DNA from: Rathayibacter rathayi
GTDB lineage: Bacteria; Actinomycetota; Actinomycetes; Actinomycetales; Microbacteriaceae
Direction: 5' to 3'
DNA: 64,000 nucleotides
Assembly (NCBI RefSeq): GCF_004011095.1
Contig: NZ_CP028129.1
Location: 682,001-746,000 of the forward strand
In this document: positions 26,300-35,132 of the stretch, in pieces
How positions within the stretch are numbered: position 1 is the stretch's first letter
Layout: every line of letters begins with the position of its first letter
Made by a program: the position numbers and the translations under genes
The notes under the pieces: generated by a model
Database searches by the model: none
What the model was told of the DNA's origin: nothing
The model's input: only the letters and a program-made list of their open reading frames with translations

Positions 26300-27661
26300 G
26301 GTCGCGCGCTGGCGCCGCACGTCGTCGCCGGCGGGTGTGTTCCTGGACAAGGTCGGGCATTACACGACGGAAGCGCTGATCCCGATCGCTCTGGGGGTGC
26401 GGGCGGCCGGTACCCCCTTCGACGCGCCGGCGGATTTCCTGTGGACCCCGCTCGGCCTCGCGCTGGCCCTGGTGATCGTGCTGAACAAGGCGCTGAACGA
26501 CCTGGTGCATGTGGCCCGCGCGAACGCCGGCCTGACGAAGCTGGCCGACACGAAGGGCGAGGCCGTCCCGTCCTCGTCGGGTCTCGCGCGCCTGCGCCGT
26601 GCGGCGCGCTTCATACCGTTCCACCGCCTCTACCACTCCGTCGAGCTGACGATGCTGGCCTTCGCGGCTGCGCTGGTCGGCCTCGTGGTCGGTGCGGGCA
26701 CCGCCGACCGGGTGCTCGTGGGGGCGCTACTCCCGCTCGCCGTCCTCGCGCTGGTGGGCCACTTCGTCGCGATCATGGCCTCGAAGCTGTCCGCTCCTGA
26801 GCCGCGGGTCGGCGTCGTCGTCCTCACTCAGGGAACCCGGCCCGACGACCTCGCTGCCGGCCTCGCGAGCGTTCTCGCGCAGGAGGGGGTCACGCTCGAC
26901 GTCGTCTGCGTCGGCAACGGCTGGGAGCCGGACGGCCTGCCCGACACGGTCCGCGCGGTCGCGCTCCCCGAGAACCTCGGCATCCCCGCCGGCCGAAACG
27001 CGGGCGTGGACGCCGTCGCGGGGGACTACCTGTTCTTCCTCGATGACGATGCCCGGGTGTTGTCCCCCGCTTCCTCGTCGACGCGGTCGCGCTGCTCGGC
27101 TCGAACCGCCGCATCGGGCTGGTGCAGCCCCGGGTCGACAGCACCGACGGCTCGCCGAGCCCGCGGCGGTGGATCCCACGCATCCTCAAGGGCGACCCGC
27201 GCCGCTCCGGCCCGATCTTCTCGGTCTGGGAGGGAGCGGTCGTGCTGCGCCGCGACGTATTCACGCGGGCGGGCGGCTGAGCCGCTCCCTTCTTCTACGC
27301 CCACGAGGGCATCGAGCTGGCCTGGCGGGTGTGGGACACCGGTCGCACCGCCTGGTACGCGGGCGAGCTGGTGGCGCAGCACCCGGTGATCCAGCCGACC
27401 CGCCACGCCGACTACTACCGGCTGAATGCTCGCAACCGCGTCTGGCTCGCGCGGCGGAACCTCACCGCACCTCTTGCGGTCGCCTACGTGGCCTCGTGGA
27501 GCGCGATCCAGTGCCTCCGCTGGCGCACCGACCCGGACGCCCGGCGAGCCTGGTTCGCCGGCTGGAGGGAGGGCTGGCGCTGCGATCCGGGAGGCCGCCG
27601 CGTCCTCTCGGCCCGCACGGTGCTCCGGATGGCGGTCGCCGGGCGCCCGCCGATCGTCTAG
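26001..27661 (+). pseudogene. CDP-alcohol phosphatidyltransferase / GT2 fusion, doubly disrupted
   Basis: The first half is a CDP-alcohol phosphatidyltransferase-like membrane domain (motif DCCDGEVAR, then G and FLDKVGH; the usual last Asp is His). The second half is a GT2 domain beginning VGVVVLTQGTRPDDLAAGL. Translation breaks at the C run 27064-27068, where one C is missing: the frame shifts right after FLDDDARVLSP. The restored frame continues RFLVDAVALLGSN but meets TGA at 27278-27280, where TGG (W of a GGW-x2-PFFYAHEG motif) is expected. It then runs open to 27661. Two independent lesions make a real pseudogene more likely than one read error. The ATG overlaps the displaced end of the GT2 gene. 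Confidence 0.75.
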
Positions 27662-27704
27662 CATCGGGGAATCCGCCCCCGCCGGGGCCCCCGAAAGGAC
27701 GACG

Positions 27705-29627
27705 GTGTTCGATTCGACCCAGCTCTCCCCGCCCGAGCGCGTTGAGGAGGAGTCCACCCCCGCCGCACCGCACCTCCTCGCGACGGTCCGCGAGCGCCTC
27801 GGCGCCGTCGACGACGAGTTCGCCGAGCGCCTCGACGCGCACCTCCCGCGACTCGTGGAGCTGCTGTCCACGGTGTACGCCGGCCGCGCCGACCTCGTCG
27901 ATCAGCTTGTCGCGATCGTCGAGCTCGCCGCCGCCTCGTGGGAGGAGCGGCCCGAGGAGCTGCGCGCACTCGACCGCGCTCGGGAGCAGCACCCGACCTG
28001 GTTCCTCTCGAACAAGGCCCTCGGAGGCGTGTGCTACGTCGACCGCTTCGCCGGCGACCTCGAGGGTCTGCGCGCCGAGATCCCGTACTTCCGCGAGATC
28101 GGGCTGAACTACCTGCACCTGATGCCGCTGTTCGACGCCCCGGAGGGGGAGTCGGACGGCGGCTACGCGGTCTCGAGCTATCGGCGCGTGCGCCCGGACC
28201 TGGGCGGCATGGAGCAGCTGCGCAGCCTCGCCTCGGAGCTGCACGAGCACGGCATCGCGCTCGTGGTCGACTTCGTCTTCAACCACACCTCGAACGAGCA
28301 CGACTGGGCGCAGCGGGCTCTCGCCGGCGAGCAGCGCTTCGAGGACTACTACTGGATCTACCCCGACCGGAGGGAGCCCGACGCATTCGAGCTCACCACG
28401 CGCGAGATCTTCCCCGATGACCACCCCGGCTCCTTCGTCCAGCTGGAGGACGGCCGCTGGGTCTGGACAACCTTCCACCGCTACCAGTGGGACCTCAACT
28501 ACGCCAATCCCGAGGTCTTCCGTGCCATGACTGGCGAGATGCTCTTCCTCGCCAATCAGGGCGTCGACGCCCTGCGGATGGACGCGGTCGCCTTCATCTG
28601 GAAGGAGCTCGGCACGAGCTGCGAGTCGCAGCCGGAGGCGCACCTGCTGCTGCGCGCGTTCAACGAGGTCTGCCGACTGGCCGCTCCGGCGCTGCTGTTC
28701 AAGTCCGAGGCGATCGTGCACCCCGACGAGGTGATCGAGTATGTCGACGTCCAGGAGTGCCAGCTCTCGTACAACCCGCTGCAAATGGCGCTCACCTGGG
28801 AGGCGCTCGCCACCCGCGATGTCCGCCTCCTCGCGCAGGCGCTGGAGCGCCGACACGCGCTGCCGGAAGGCACGGCCTGGGTGAACTATGTCCGCGGGCA
28901 CGACGACATCGGCTGGACTTTCGCCGACGAGGACGCGGCAGAGCTGGGCATTGACGCGACCGGTCACCGCCGCTTCCTCAACGACTTCTACACCGGCCGC
29001 TTCGACGGTACGTTCGCCCGGGGAGTGCCGTTCCAGGAGAACCCGCGCACCGGCGACCGCCGCGTCTCGGGAACGACCGCCTCGCTCGCGGGCGTCGAGG
29101 CCGGCGATCCCTACGGCATCGACCGAGTGCTGCTCGCGCACTCGATTGCGCTGAGCACCGGTGGGCTGCCGCTGCTCTATCTCGGCGACGAGGTCGCCCA
29201 GCTCAACGACCACGCGTACCTGGACGATCCGACGACGGCCGGCGACTCGCGCTGGGTGAACCGGCCGCGCCGCCCCGCGGAGCGCTACGACGAGCGGGAG
29301 TTGCCGGGCACCGCCGCGAGTGAGGTCTTTGGGGGGCTGCTGCACCTGATCGCCGTGCGCAAGGCCACTGCGCTGTTCGCCGGCACCGAGCTGCGCGTCT
29401 TCGACCCGGTGAACGACCAGGTGCTGGGCTATCAGCGCCCCGGCGACGGGGAGGCGGTGCTCGTGCTCGCCAATGTGTCGGACGAGGTGCAGGAGGTGGC
29501 GGCCGCGCGCTTCGGCGCCTTCGCGGCGAACGCGGTCGACCTGGTCACCGAGATTGCGGTCGACCTCCGCGAGGGCTTCCGGCTTGCTCCGTTGCAGTTC
29601 GTCTGGCTGCGGGTGTCCGCCGCCTAA
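27705..29627 (+). CDS. Amylosucrase-like GH13 glucosyltransferase
   Basis: 640 residues, the length of amylosucrase. The order is a helical N-terminal domain (1-95), a (beta/alpha)8 barrel opening with LSNKALGGVCYVDRFAGDL, and a C-terminal beta domain. The nucleophile is D293 (ALRMDAVAF), the acid/base E335 (FKSEAIVHPDE) and the stabilising Asp D400 (YVRGHDDIGW). These keep the same spacing as D286, E328 and D393 of the Neisseria polysaccharea enzyme. Amylosucrase splits sucrose and builds alpha-1,4-glucan. A hydrolase or sucrose-isomer role is possible. GTG at 27705 has AAAGGA five bases upstream. It is intact although the glycan genes on either side are broken. No signal peptide is visible. 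Confidence 0.85.
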   Translation: MFDSTQLSPPERVEEESTPAAPHLLATVRERLGAVDDEFAERLDAHLPRLVELLSTVYAGRADLVDQLVAIVELAAASWEERPEELRALDRAREQHPTWFLSNKALGGVCYVDRFAGDLEGLRAEIPYFREIGLNYLHLMPLFDAPEGESDGGYAVSSYRRVRPDLGGMEQLRSLASELHEHGIALVVDFVFNHTSNEHDWAQRALAGEQRFEDYYWIYPDRREPDAFELTTREIFPDDHPGSFVQLEDGRWVWTTFHRYQWDLNYANPEVFRAMTGEMLFLANQGVDALRMDAVAFIWKELGTSCESQPEAHLLLRAFNEVCRLAAPALLFKSEAIVHPDEVIEYVDVQECQLSYNPLQMALTWEALATRDVRLLAQALERRHALPEGTAWVNYVRGHDDIGWTFADEDAAELGIDATGHRRFLNDFYTGRFDGTFARGVPFQENPRTGDRRVSGTTASLAGVEAGDPYGIDRVLLAHSIALSTGGLPLLYLGDEVAQLNDHAYLDDPTTAGDSRWVNRPRRPAERYDERELPGTAASEVFGGLLHLIAVRKATALFAGTELRVFDPVNDQVLGYQRPGDGEAVLVLANVSDEVQEVAAARFGAFAANAVDLVTEIAVDLREGFRLAPLQFVWLRVSAA

Positions 29628-29668
29628 TCCAACGTCGGTGGTGCCCCCGGTCCGGGGGTGGTCGCCGG

Positions 29669-29674
29669 TACCCT
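29669..29674 (+). promoter_or_regulatory. -10 box of the CDP-glycerol transferase relic
   Basis: TACCCT ends seven bases before ATG 29682, matching the leaderless pattern although the gene is damaged. Confidence 0.45.
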
Positions 29675-29681
29675 GGAGCGG

Positions 29682-30876
29682 ATGACTCCCGCTCCCCACG
29701 CCCTGCTCGCCCGCCTGCGCACCGACGCGCGACTCGCGCGCAAGGTCGGCGGTGAGCTGCTCGCGGCCCGCCGTGCCCGCCGCGAGGTAGCCCGCCTGCT
29801 CGGCGAACGCGGCCCGCTGCCGGAGGGCCGCTTCGAGATCGGCGTCTACTTCGCCGACGGCGACCTCAACCTGTACCAGCTGCGGCAGTGGTACCGGCCG
29901 CTCGCCCAGCTGGCGCAGACGCATCCGGTGGTGCTGCTCAGCCGCAACGCGAGCGCGGCCGAGGTGCTACTGCGCGAGAGCCCGGTGCCGGTCGCCTACG
30001 TCCGCTCGGTCGCCGACCTCGAGAGCACCATCGCGAGCCAGCCGCTACGGATCGTGCTCTACGTGAACCAGAACGCCCGCAACTTCCAGATGATGCGCTA
30101 CGGGCGCCGCTGGCACGTCTTCGTCAACCACGGCGAGAGCGACAAGATGTACATGACGACAAACCAGTTCAAGGCGTACGACTACAGCCTGATCGCCGGG
30201 GACGCCGCGCTCGCCCGGCTGCACCGGGTGCTCTGGGACTACGACGTCGACAAGCGCGCCCTCGCGATCGGGCGCCCGCCGGCTACGGCTCGATCCGCAG
30301 CCACGGCGTCGCGCTTGTGCGGGGCCTGCTGGCTGATCCCCGGTTCCGGCTCGTCTACCGCCCGCACCCGCGCAGCGGGGCGGTGGACGTCGAGTACGCA
30401 GCGGCGGACCGCGCGATCATCGCGATGATCGCCGCCGCCAACGCCGCCGATCCACACGCCGGCCAGGTGCACGACACGGGCGCCGAACTGGGCTGGCAGC
30501 TCGCCGCCGCCGACCTCGCGATCGTGGACGTCTCGGCGATGGTGTACGACCGGCTCGCCACCGGTCGGCCGCTGCTGGTCACCCGCCCGGCGAGCCCCCA
30601 GGCCGAGGTGGACGAGAGCGGCTACCTGGGTGATGCGGAGTGGCTGCACGCGGAGGACTCCGCGGCGATCGTCTCGCGGGTCGACAGCGCCGAGCTGATC
30701 CGGAAGCGGCCGAGCGGCTGAACCGCTGGGTGCGCCGCTACTTCGGCGACACCTCCCCGGGAACGTCGACGCGTCGCTTCCACGCGGCGATCGAGCATCT
30801 GCTCGAGCAGTGGCAGCTGCACGCGGCCCTGCACCGGGGCGACGCGGCGGTCGACGACCACGATCCGGACGGGTGA
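29682..30876 (+). pseudogene. CDP-glycerol glycerophosphotransferase-like gene, decayed
   Basis: The N-terminal part (IGVYFADGDLNLYQLRQWY, VFVNHGESDKMYMT, FKAYDYSLIAGDAAL) is typical of TagB/TagF-like enzymes that transfer glycerol phosphate in teichoic-acid-type polymer synthesis. At about 30282-30290 the normal stretch between AIGRP and AYGSIRSHG is missing. Roughly 30 residues, including the usual VLYAPTWEG motif, have been lost and the frame changes. The second frame (LVYRPHPRSGAVDVEYA, ADLAIVDVSAMVYD) ends at a stop at 30721. One missing G in 30701-30703 accounts for that stop, because the third frame (AAERLNRWVRRYFGD) continues to 30876. The deletion shows this is a true pseudogene. Confidence 0.8.
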
Positions 30877-30952
30877 TTCGGTCGCGAGGGCCGCGCCCAG
30901 GCCGCCGCGTCAAGGGTCGGCGGCGTCGCCGGGAGGCCTGCGAGCATCCCAC

Positions 30953-30958
30953 TACGCT
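30953..30958 (+). promoter_or_regulatory. -10 box of the AI-2E permease gene
   Basis: TACGCT ends six bases before ATG 30965, with no Shine-Dalgarno. Leaderless pattern. Confidence 0.5.
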
Positions 30959-30964
30959 CGATCC

Positions 30965-32116
30965 ATGATCACACCGCGCGCCTTCGCCCGCTCCCGCCGG
31001 CGCCGGTCGGCTGCCGCTCATCCCGCGGTCGAGCCGGACATCGTGGTCTCCGCCGACCGGGAGAAGCCGGTGTTCACGATCCGCTCGTTCCGGATCGGCT
31101 TCTTCGGCGCGCTCGGCGTGCTGGTGGCGCTCGCGCTCGGCGGACTCCTGGTGCAGCTGAGCACGGTGCTGACCTACATCTTCGTCGCGATGTTCTTCGC
31201 GCTCGGCCTCGATCCGCTCGTCTCCTGGCTCGAGAGCAAGCGCCTGCCCCGACCGCTGGCGATCACCGCGGTGTTCGCCGCAGTGGTGCTGCTCTTCGCC
31301 GGGCTCTTGATCTATATCATTCCGATCCTGGTCGAGCAGCTGACGATGTTCGTCACGAGTGCCCCTCAGATCGTCACCGACATCGCCTCGCAGAAGTGGG
31401 TGCTTGACCTCGAGCAGCAGCTGCGCGGCGTTGTCGAAATCGACGAGTTGATCCGGAGCGTCCAGAGCTTCATCGGCAATCCCAACAACTTGCTCTCGCT
31501 GGGCGGTGGCCTGATCGCCGTGGGGACCGGCATCGCCAGCGGTGTCACGGGCTCCGCCATCGTGCTGATCCTGACGCTCTACTTCCTCGCTTCCCTGCGC
31601 TCGATGAAGGCTGTCGCGTACCGCTTCGCACCCGCCTCGCACCGGGCGAAGGCGCACGAGGTCGGGGACGAGATCACCGGCGCTGTCGGCCGATACATGG
31701 TCGGTCAGGTCTCTCTCGCCGGTGTGAACGGCGTACTGACCTTCATTCTGTTGCTCGTGATCGGCGGGCCGGTGCCGGCGTTGCTGGCCTGCGTCGCGTT
31801 CCTCGGCTCGCTGATTCCGCTGGTTGGAACCCTCTCGGCCGCGGTGATCATCTCGCTCGCCTGCCTGCTCACCTCACCGCTGACCGCGCTGATCGCCGCG
31901 ATCTACTACCTCGTCTATATGCAGGTGGAGGCGTACATCCTCGTCCCGCGGATCATGAACAGGGCGGTCTCGGTGCCCGGCGCTGTCGTCGTGATTGCTG
32001 CGGTCGGCGGTGGCACGATCGCGGGTGTGCTCGGCGCGCTGGTCGCGATCCCGGTCGCCGCCTCAGTGATCATCGTCGTGCAGAAGGTCGTCTTCCCGCA
32101 GCAGGACGCGAAGTAG
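30965..32116 (+). CDS. AI-2E family transporter (PF01594-type membrane protein)
   Basis: 383 residues with a basic cytoplasmic N-terminus (1-40) and about eight membrane helices in the arrangement of the AI-2E exporter/TqsA family: two helices, then a third (residues 92-115), a long soluble amphipathic stretch (about 120-180), then five more. Conserved features include SLRSMK after helix 4, GRYMVGQVSLAGVNGVL, and the YILVPRIMNRAVSVPG loop. Family members export autoinducer-2 or act as Na+/H+ antiporters, so the substrate is open. It is a single gene with its own promoter. The next gene lies 88 bp on. Confidence 0.88.
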   Translation: MITPRAFARSRRRRSAAAHPAVEPDIVVSADREKPVFTIRSFRIGFFGALGVLVALALGGLLVQLSTVLTYIFVAMFFALGLDPLVSWLESKRLPRPLAITAVFAAVVLLFAGLLIYIIPILVEQLTMFVTSAPQIVTDIASQKWVLDLEQQLRGVVEIDELIRSVQSFIGNPNNLLSLGGGLIAVGTGIASGVTGSAIVLILTLYFLASLRSMKAVAYRFAPASHRAKAHEVGDEITGAVGRYMVGQVSLAGVNGVLTFILLLVIGGPVPALLACVAFLGSLIPLVGTLSAAVIISLACLLTSPLTALIAAIYYLVYMQVEAYILVPRIMNRAVSVPGAVVVIAAVGGGTIAGVLGALVAIPVAASVIIVVQKVVFPQQDAK

Positions 32117-32204
32117 TGACTCCTCTCCTGCGGGCGGCCGGCGGCGTTAGCGCCAGGGAGCCGTGCACCGCGGGGTCGCTGGTCGTCCGTGGTATCTCTG
32201 AAGG

Positions 32205-32801
32205 ATGACTCGAGACTCCGCCTTGCACATCACCGACGATCCCGACGCCGACGCTCTCCTGAGCCGCGACCCGCTCGCCCTGCTGATCGGGATGCTCCTC
32301 GACCAGCAGGTCGCGATGGAGACGGCCTTTTCGGGGCCGCTCACGATCGAGGAGCGTCTGGAAGCGGCCGGCACCTCCTTCGACGTCGCGTCTATCGCCG
32401 GCTTCGATGAGGCCGCGTTCTCGGAGCTCTGCCGTACTCCGCCCGCCGTGCACCGCTATCCGTCGAATATGGCGGGCCGGGTGCAGGTATTCTGCCGGGC
32501 GCTCGTCGACGACTGGGACGGTGACGTGTCGGCCCTGTGGACTCGCGATGACCCCGACGGCCGCACTGTCTTCGCCCGCCTGAAGGCGCTGCCCGGCTTC
32601 GGCGAGCAGAAGGCGCGGATCTTCCTCGCCCTGCTCGGCAAGCAGCGGGGCTTCGCGGGGGAGGGCTGGCGCGAGGCCGCCGGCTCCTACGGAGAGGAGG
32701 GTTCGTTCCGCTCGGTCGCCGACATCGTCTCGCCGGAGTCGCTGACGAAGGTCCGCGCCACCAAGCAGGCCGCAAAGGCCGCGGCCAAGGCGAAGAAGTA
32801 G
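32205..32801 (+). CDS. HhH-GPD-type base-excision repair family protein
   Basis: A 198-residue actinobacterial protein annotated elsewhere as an uncharacterised HhH-GPD protein. It begins with LALLIGMLLDQQVAMETAFS, a helical segment typical of HhH-GPD glycosylases. The helix-hairpin-helix is LKALPGFGEQKARIFLALLG (residues about 120-140), and the C-terminus is a lysine/alanine tail (KQAAKAAAKAKK) suited to DNA binding. The catalytic Asp normally found about 20 residues after the hairpin is not obvious, so glycosylase activity is uncertain. GAAGG sits directly before the ATG. It precedes an intergenic region with palindromes. Confidence 0.82.
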   Translation: MTRDSALHITDDPDADALLSRDPLALLIGMLLDQQVAMETAFSGPLTIEERLEAAGTSFDVASIAGFDEAAFSELCRTPPAVHRYPSNMAGRVQVFCRALVDDWDGDVSALWTRDDPDGRTVFARLKALPGFGEQKARIFLALLGKQRGFAGEGWREAAGSYGEEGSFRSVADIVSPESLTKVRATKQAAKAAAKAKK

Positions 32802-32813
32802 GGCCGGCCGCGT

Positions 32814-32857
32814 CGACATCGCGACCAGCGCCCGCCGTGTCGGAGGCCGCGATGTCG
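32814..32857. repeat. Intergenic inverted repeat after the HhH-GPD gene
   Basis: CGACATCGCG (32814-32823) and its complement CGCGATGTCG (32848-32857) are separated by 24 bp. A second weaker pair, CGAGGTCGA near 32895 and TCGACCTCG near 32943, follows in the same gap. They may serve as a terminator. The arms do not match the CCGCGAGATGCCAC elements. Confidence 0.55.
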
Positions 32858-32992
32858 GCACAGGCTGGAGCCGGACGGGAAGCCGGTATCGAATCGAGGT
32901 CGAGAGTCGAGTTGCGGGCACCGGGGGCCGAGAATCGAGCGTTCGACCTCGGTTGCGAACGCCTTCGGACCGGGACCGCGAGCGCCGGCCGG

Positions 32993-32998
32993 TAGTGT
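32993..32998 (+). promoter_or_regulatory. -10 box that decides the GNAT start
   Basis: TAGTGT ends seven bases before the ATG at 33006. Earlier in-frame starts (32997, 33000) would overlap the -10 box. Confidence 0.45.
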
Positions 32999-33005
32999 GA
33001 TGCGG

Positions 33006-33536
33006 ATGCTCCCCTCCGCCACCGCCCGGCTGCGCTTCCGCGAGATGGACGATGCGGACCTCCCCTCGATGGCGGATCTTCTCGGCGACCCGGTGGTGAT
33101 GCGGTACTATCCGGCGCCGAAGAATCGCGAGGAGGTGGCCGCCTGGATCGCCTGGAACCGGCGGAACTACCGGGAGTACGGCATCGGGCTCTGGATCGTC
33201 GAGACCCTTGATGGCGCATTCGTCGGGGACTGCGGTCTGACCTGGCAGGGAGTCAACGGCGGGCTCGAGCTCGAGGTCGGTTACCACATGCGAGCCGACC
33301 TGCACGGCCACGGCTACGCGACGGAGGCGGCTGCGGCCTGCCGTGACCTGGCCCTCGCCCACGGTCTCGCGGCTCGCCTCGTGGCGATCGTCCACCCGGA
33401 CAATGCGGCGTCGCGGCGGGTCGCCGAGAAGATCGGCCTGCGCGTGATCGGAGAGGATCTAGGCGGCGGGCCGCTCGTTCGCACCGTGCTCGGGATGGCG
33501 CTCAGTGGGCACGAGCGCCCTCGCAACGAAGGCTGA
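33006..33536 (+). CDS. GNAT N-acetyltransferase (RimJ/RimL-like)
   Basis: A 176-residue complete GNAT domain. It opens with TARLRFREMDDADL, has the GIGLWIVETLDGAFVGDCGL sheet, and the acetyl-CoA pyrophosphate loop lies in ADLHGHGYATEAAAACRDLA. It closes with VHPDNAASRRVAEKIGL. The layout resembles the RimJ/RimL group that acetylates protein N-termini or small amines. The substrate is not predictable. ATG at 33006 is chosen because of the TAGTGT -10 box. The stop lies inside the stem of a strong terminator shared with the convergent hydrolase gene. Confidence 0.85.
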   Translation: MLPSATARLRFREMDDADLPSMADLLGDPVVMRYYPAPKNREEVAAWIAWNRRNYREYGIGLWIVETLDGAFVGDCGLTWQGVNGGLELEVGYHMRADLHGHGYATEAAAACRDLALAHGLAARLVAIVHPDNAASRRVAEKIGLRVIGEDLGGGPLVRTVLGMALSGHERPRNEG

Positions 33537-33574
33537 GCGGCCCGACGCTCCGATCCGGCCGCTCAGCCTTCGTT
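33525..33574. terminator. Bidirectional terminator between convergent genes
   Basis: A perfect 18-bp stem (33525-33542 with 33557-33574; core AACGAAGGCTGAGCGG) and a 14-base loop. It carries AA on the left arm and TT on the right. It overlaps the GNAT stop codon and lies 16 bases past the hydrolase stop. Confidence 0.9.
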
Positions 33575-33590
33575 GTGCAGGCCCGGAACG

Positions 33591-35090
33591 CTAGAGCCGG
33601 TCCTCCAGCGCCGCAATCAGCGCCGCGCGGTCCTCACGCAGGATCGACGCTCCGCCGCCCGGCACGCTCCGCACCTCGACTCCGCGGCCGGCCAGCACCG
33701 TGGGTAGCGAGGCGTGGCCCAGCGGATCCTCCGGCAGCACCGCGAGCGTCAGGTCCGGGAACGTCTCGGGAGCGTCGGCCGCGCCGCGCGCCGTGAGCCC
33801 GTCGGCGGAGTCCTGGTCCCAGAGCGCGTACGCCGACACGTCGAGCTCGATCTGCTCGTCGGTCCAGATCGGGTGGCGGTGGCGGAGGGAGTCGGCGTCG
33901 CCCTTCTCGACGTGCGCGACCGAGCCACCGCGGTGCAGAGCTCGGGTCACGCCGCGCGTGTTTGAGAAGGCGGGGTCGAGCAGGATCAGCCGGTCAGCGC
34001 GGTACTCCGGAGCGAGCCGGGCGGCGACGACGGCGCCGAGACCGTGTCCGATGATCAGGTCGGGGGTCTGCGGCACCGAGGCCCGCACATCTGCGGCCCA
34101 GCGCTGCGGCGAGTACACCGGCGACCTCGGTGACCCGCCGTGGCCCGCGAGGTCGGGAGCCAGCACGCGGTAGCCGTGCTCGTGCAGTGTCGGCACGAGC
34201 GCGTACCAGATCCGGGAGTCGGCACCGAGCCCGTGCAGAAGGAGCGCGATCCGCTCGCCCGTTCCGCTGTAGTCGCGCACGAAGAGCGCGAGCGGTTCTG
34301 CCGGTGCCGCAGCCAGCGCCTTGCGCTCGGCGCGCGTCGGCTCCAGCACGAGCGTGTTGCCGAACACCTGCGGTGCGGGTCCGAATGCGTCGCGGGCGCT
34401 CTGGACCACCGTGCGGCCGAGCATTGCGTTGCCGACGCCGCCCAGCGCCGCCCCAATCCCGAAGGGCATCGCTCGGCCGACCAGCCCCGCGCCCTGCTGC
34501 GCCAGGAAGTGCCTGACGAAAGACTTCTTCGCGCGGTCGGCCAGCTCGCCCACCAGGAACGAGGGCAGCCCCTTGGTCACCACCGAGCCCCAGTACTGGT
34601 TGAGGCCGGCGCCTCCGCCGACGGCGTGACCGGCCACCTGGCGCACCATCTCGCTGCCGGAGGACCCCATCATCAGCGTGAGGACGAGGGCCCGCGCGCG
34701 GTCCGGATCCTCGAGCGGGATGCCGTGCACCTCCGTCACTGACTGCGCGAAGAGGGCGCTCGCCTCGAGGAAACCCGCGGCACCCGCGCCGGAGAGGGCC
34801 ACCGAGGTGGCCGTGCCGATGCCGGGGACGACCGCCGTCGCTCCGATCATTGCGCCACCCGCGGCCACGCTCGAGAGGTATTGCCGTTCGAGCGAGGTGA
34901 TGATCTGCTCCGGTGTCGCCCCGGGCCGTCGCCGTCGCAGCAGGCGGATGTTCGCCAGCACGGCCGGGCGCTGCACCGCGAGGAGCCGGTCGAGCATCTT
35001 CGCGAGCTGCGTGTTCTCGGATCCGTCGGTCGGCTCGAGTCCGCCGGCCCTCTCGACGGCGCGCTCGCGTTTGCGGTCCTTGTGGGCCAT
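33591..35090 (-). CDS. EcsC-like N-terminal domain fused to an alpha/beta hydrolase fold lacking its nucleophile
   Basis: 499 residues in two parts. Residues 1-250 hold Gly/Ala-rich amphipathic helices (GAMIGATAVVPGIGTATSVA; GAGLNQYWGSVVTKGLPSFL) resembling the EcsC-type domain. Residues about 260-499 form an alpha/beta hydrolase: oxyanion region ALLLHGLGADSRIW, then a nucleophile elbow that reads IIGHGLGAV, with Gly 350 where Ser is expected, and later RLILLDPAF. Without the serine, ordinary esterase activity is unlikely. ATG at 35090 has AGGAG eight bases upstream. It lies 42 bp downstream of the ABC-ATPase gene on the same strand and may be the last gene of that unit. Confidence 0.75.
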   Translation of the reverse strand: MAHKDRKRERAVERAGGLEPTDGSENTQLAKMLDRLLAVQRPAVLANIRLLRRRRPGATPEQIITSLERQYLSSVAAGGAMIGATAVVPGIGTATSVALSGAGAAGFLEASALFAQSVTEVHGIPLEDPDRARALVLTLMMGSSGSEMVRQVAGHAVGGGAGLNQYWGSVVTKGLPSFLVGELADRAKKSFVRHFLAQQGAGLVGRAMPFGIGAALGGVGNAMLGRTVVQSARDAFGPAPQVFGNTLVLEPTRAERKALAAAPAEPLALFVRDYSGTGERIALLLHGLGADSRIWYALVPTLHEHGYRVLAPDLAGHGGSPRSPVYSPQRWAADVRASVPQTPDLIIGHGLGAVVAARLAPEYRADRLILLDPAFSNTRGVTRALHRGGSVAHVEKGDADSLRHRHPIWTDEQIELDVSAYALWDQDSADGLTARGAADAPETFPDLTLAVLPEDPLGHASLPTVLAGRGVEVRSVPGGGASILREDRAALIAALEDRL

Positions 35091-35132
35091 GTCCTGCACT
35101 CCTGCGTCCTGGGGTGCCGAGCGCGGGAGCGG

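Noticed and set aside
27462..29924. 820-codon leftward open frame opposite the amylosucrase-like gene
   Set aside because: Antisense mirror of a gene with conserved catalytic residues.
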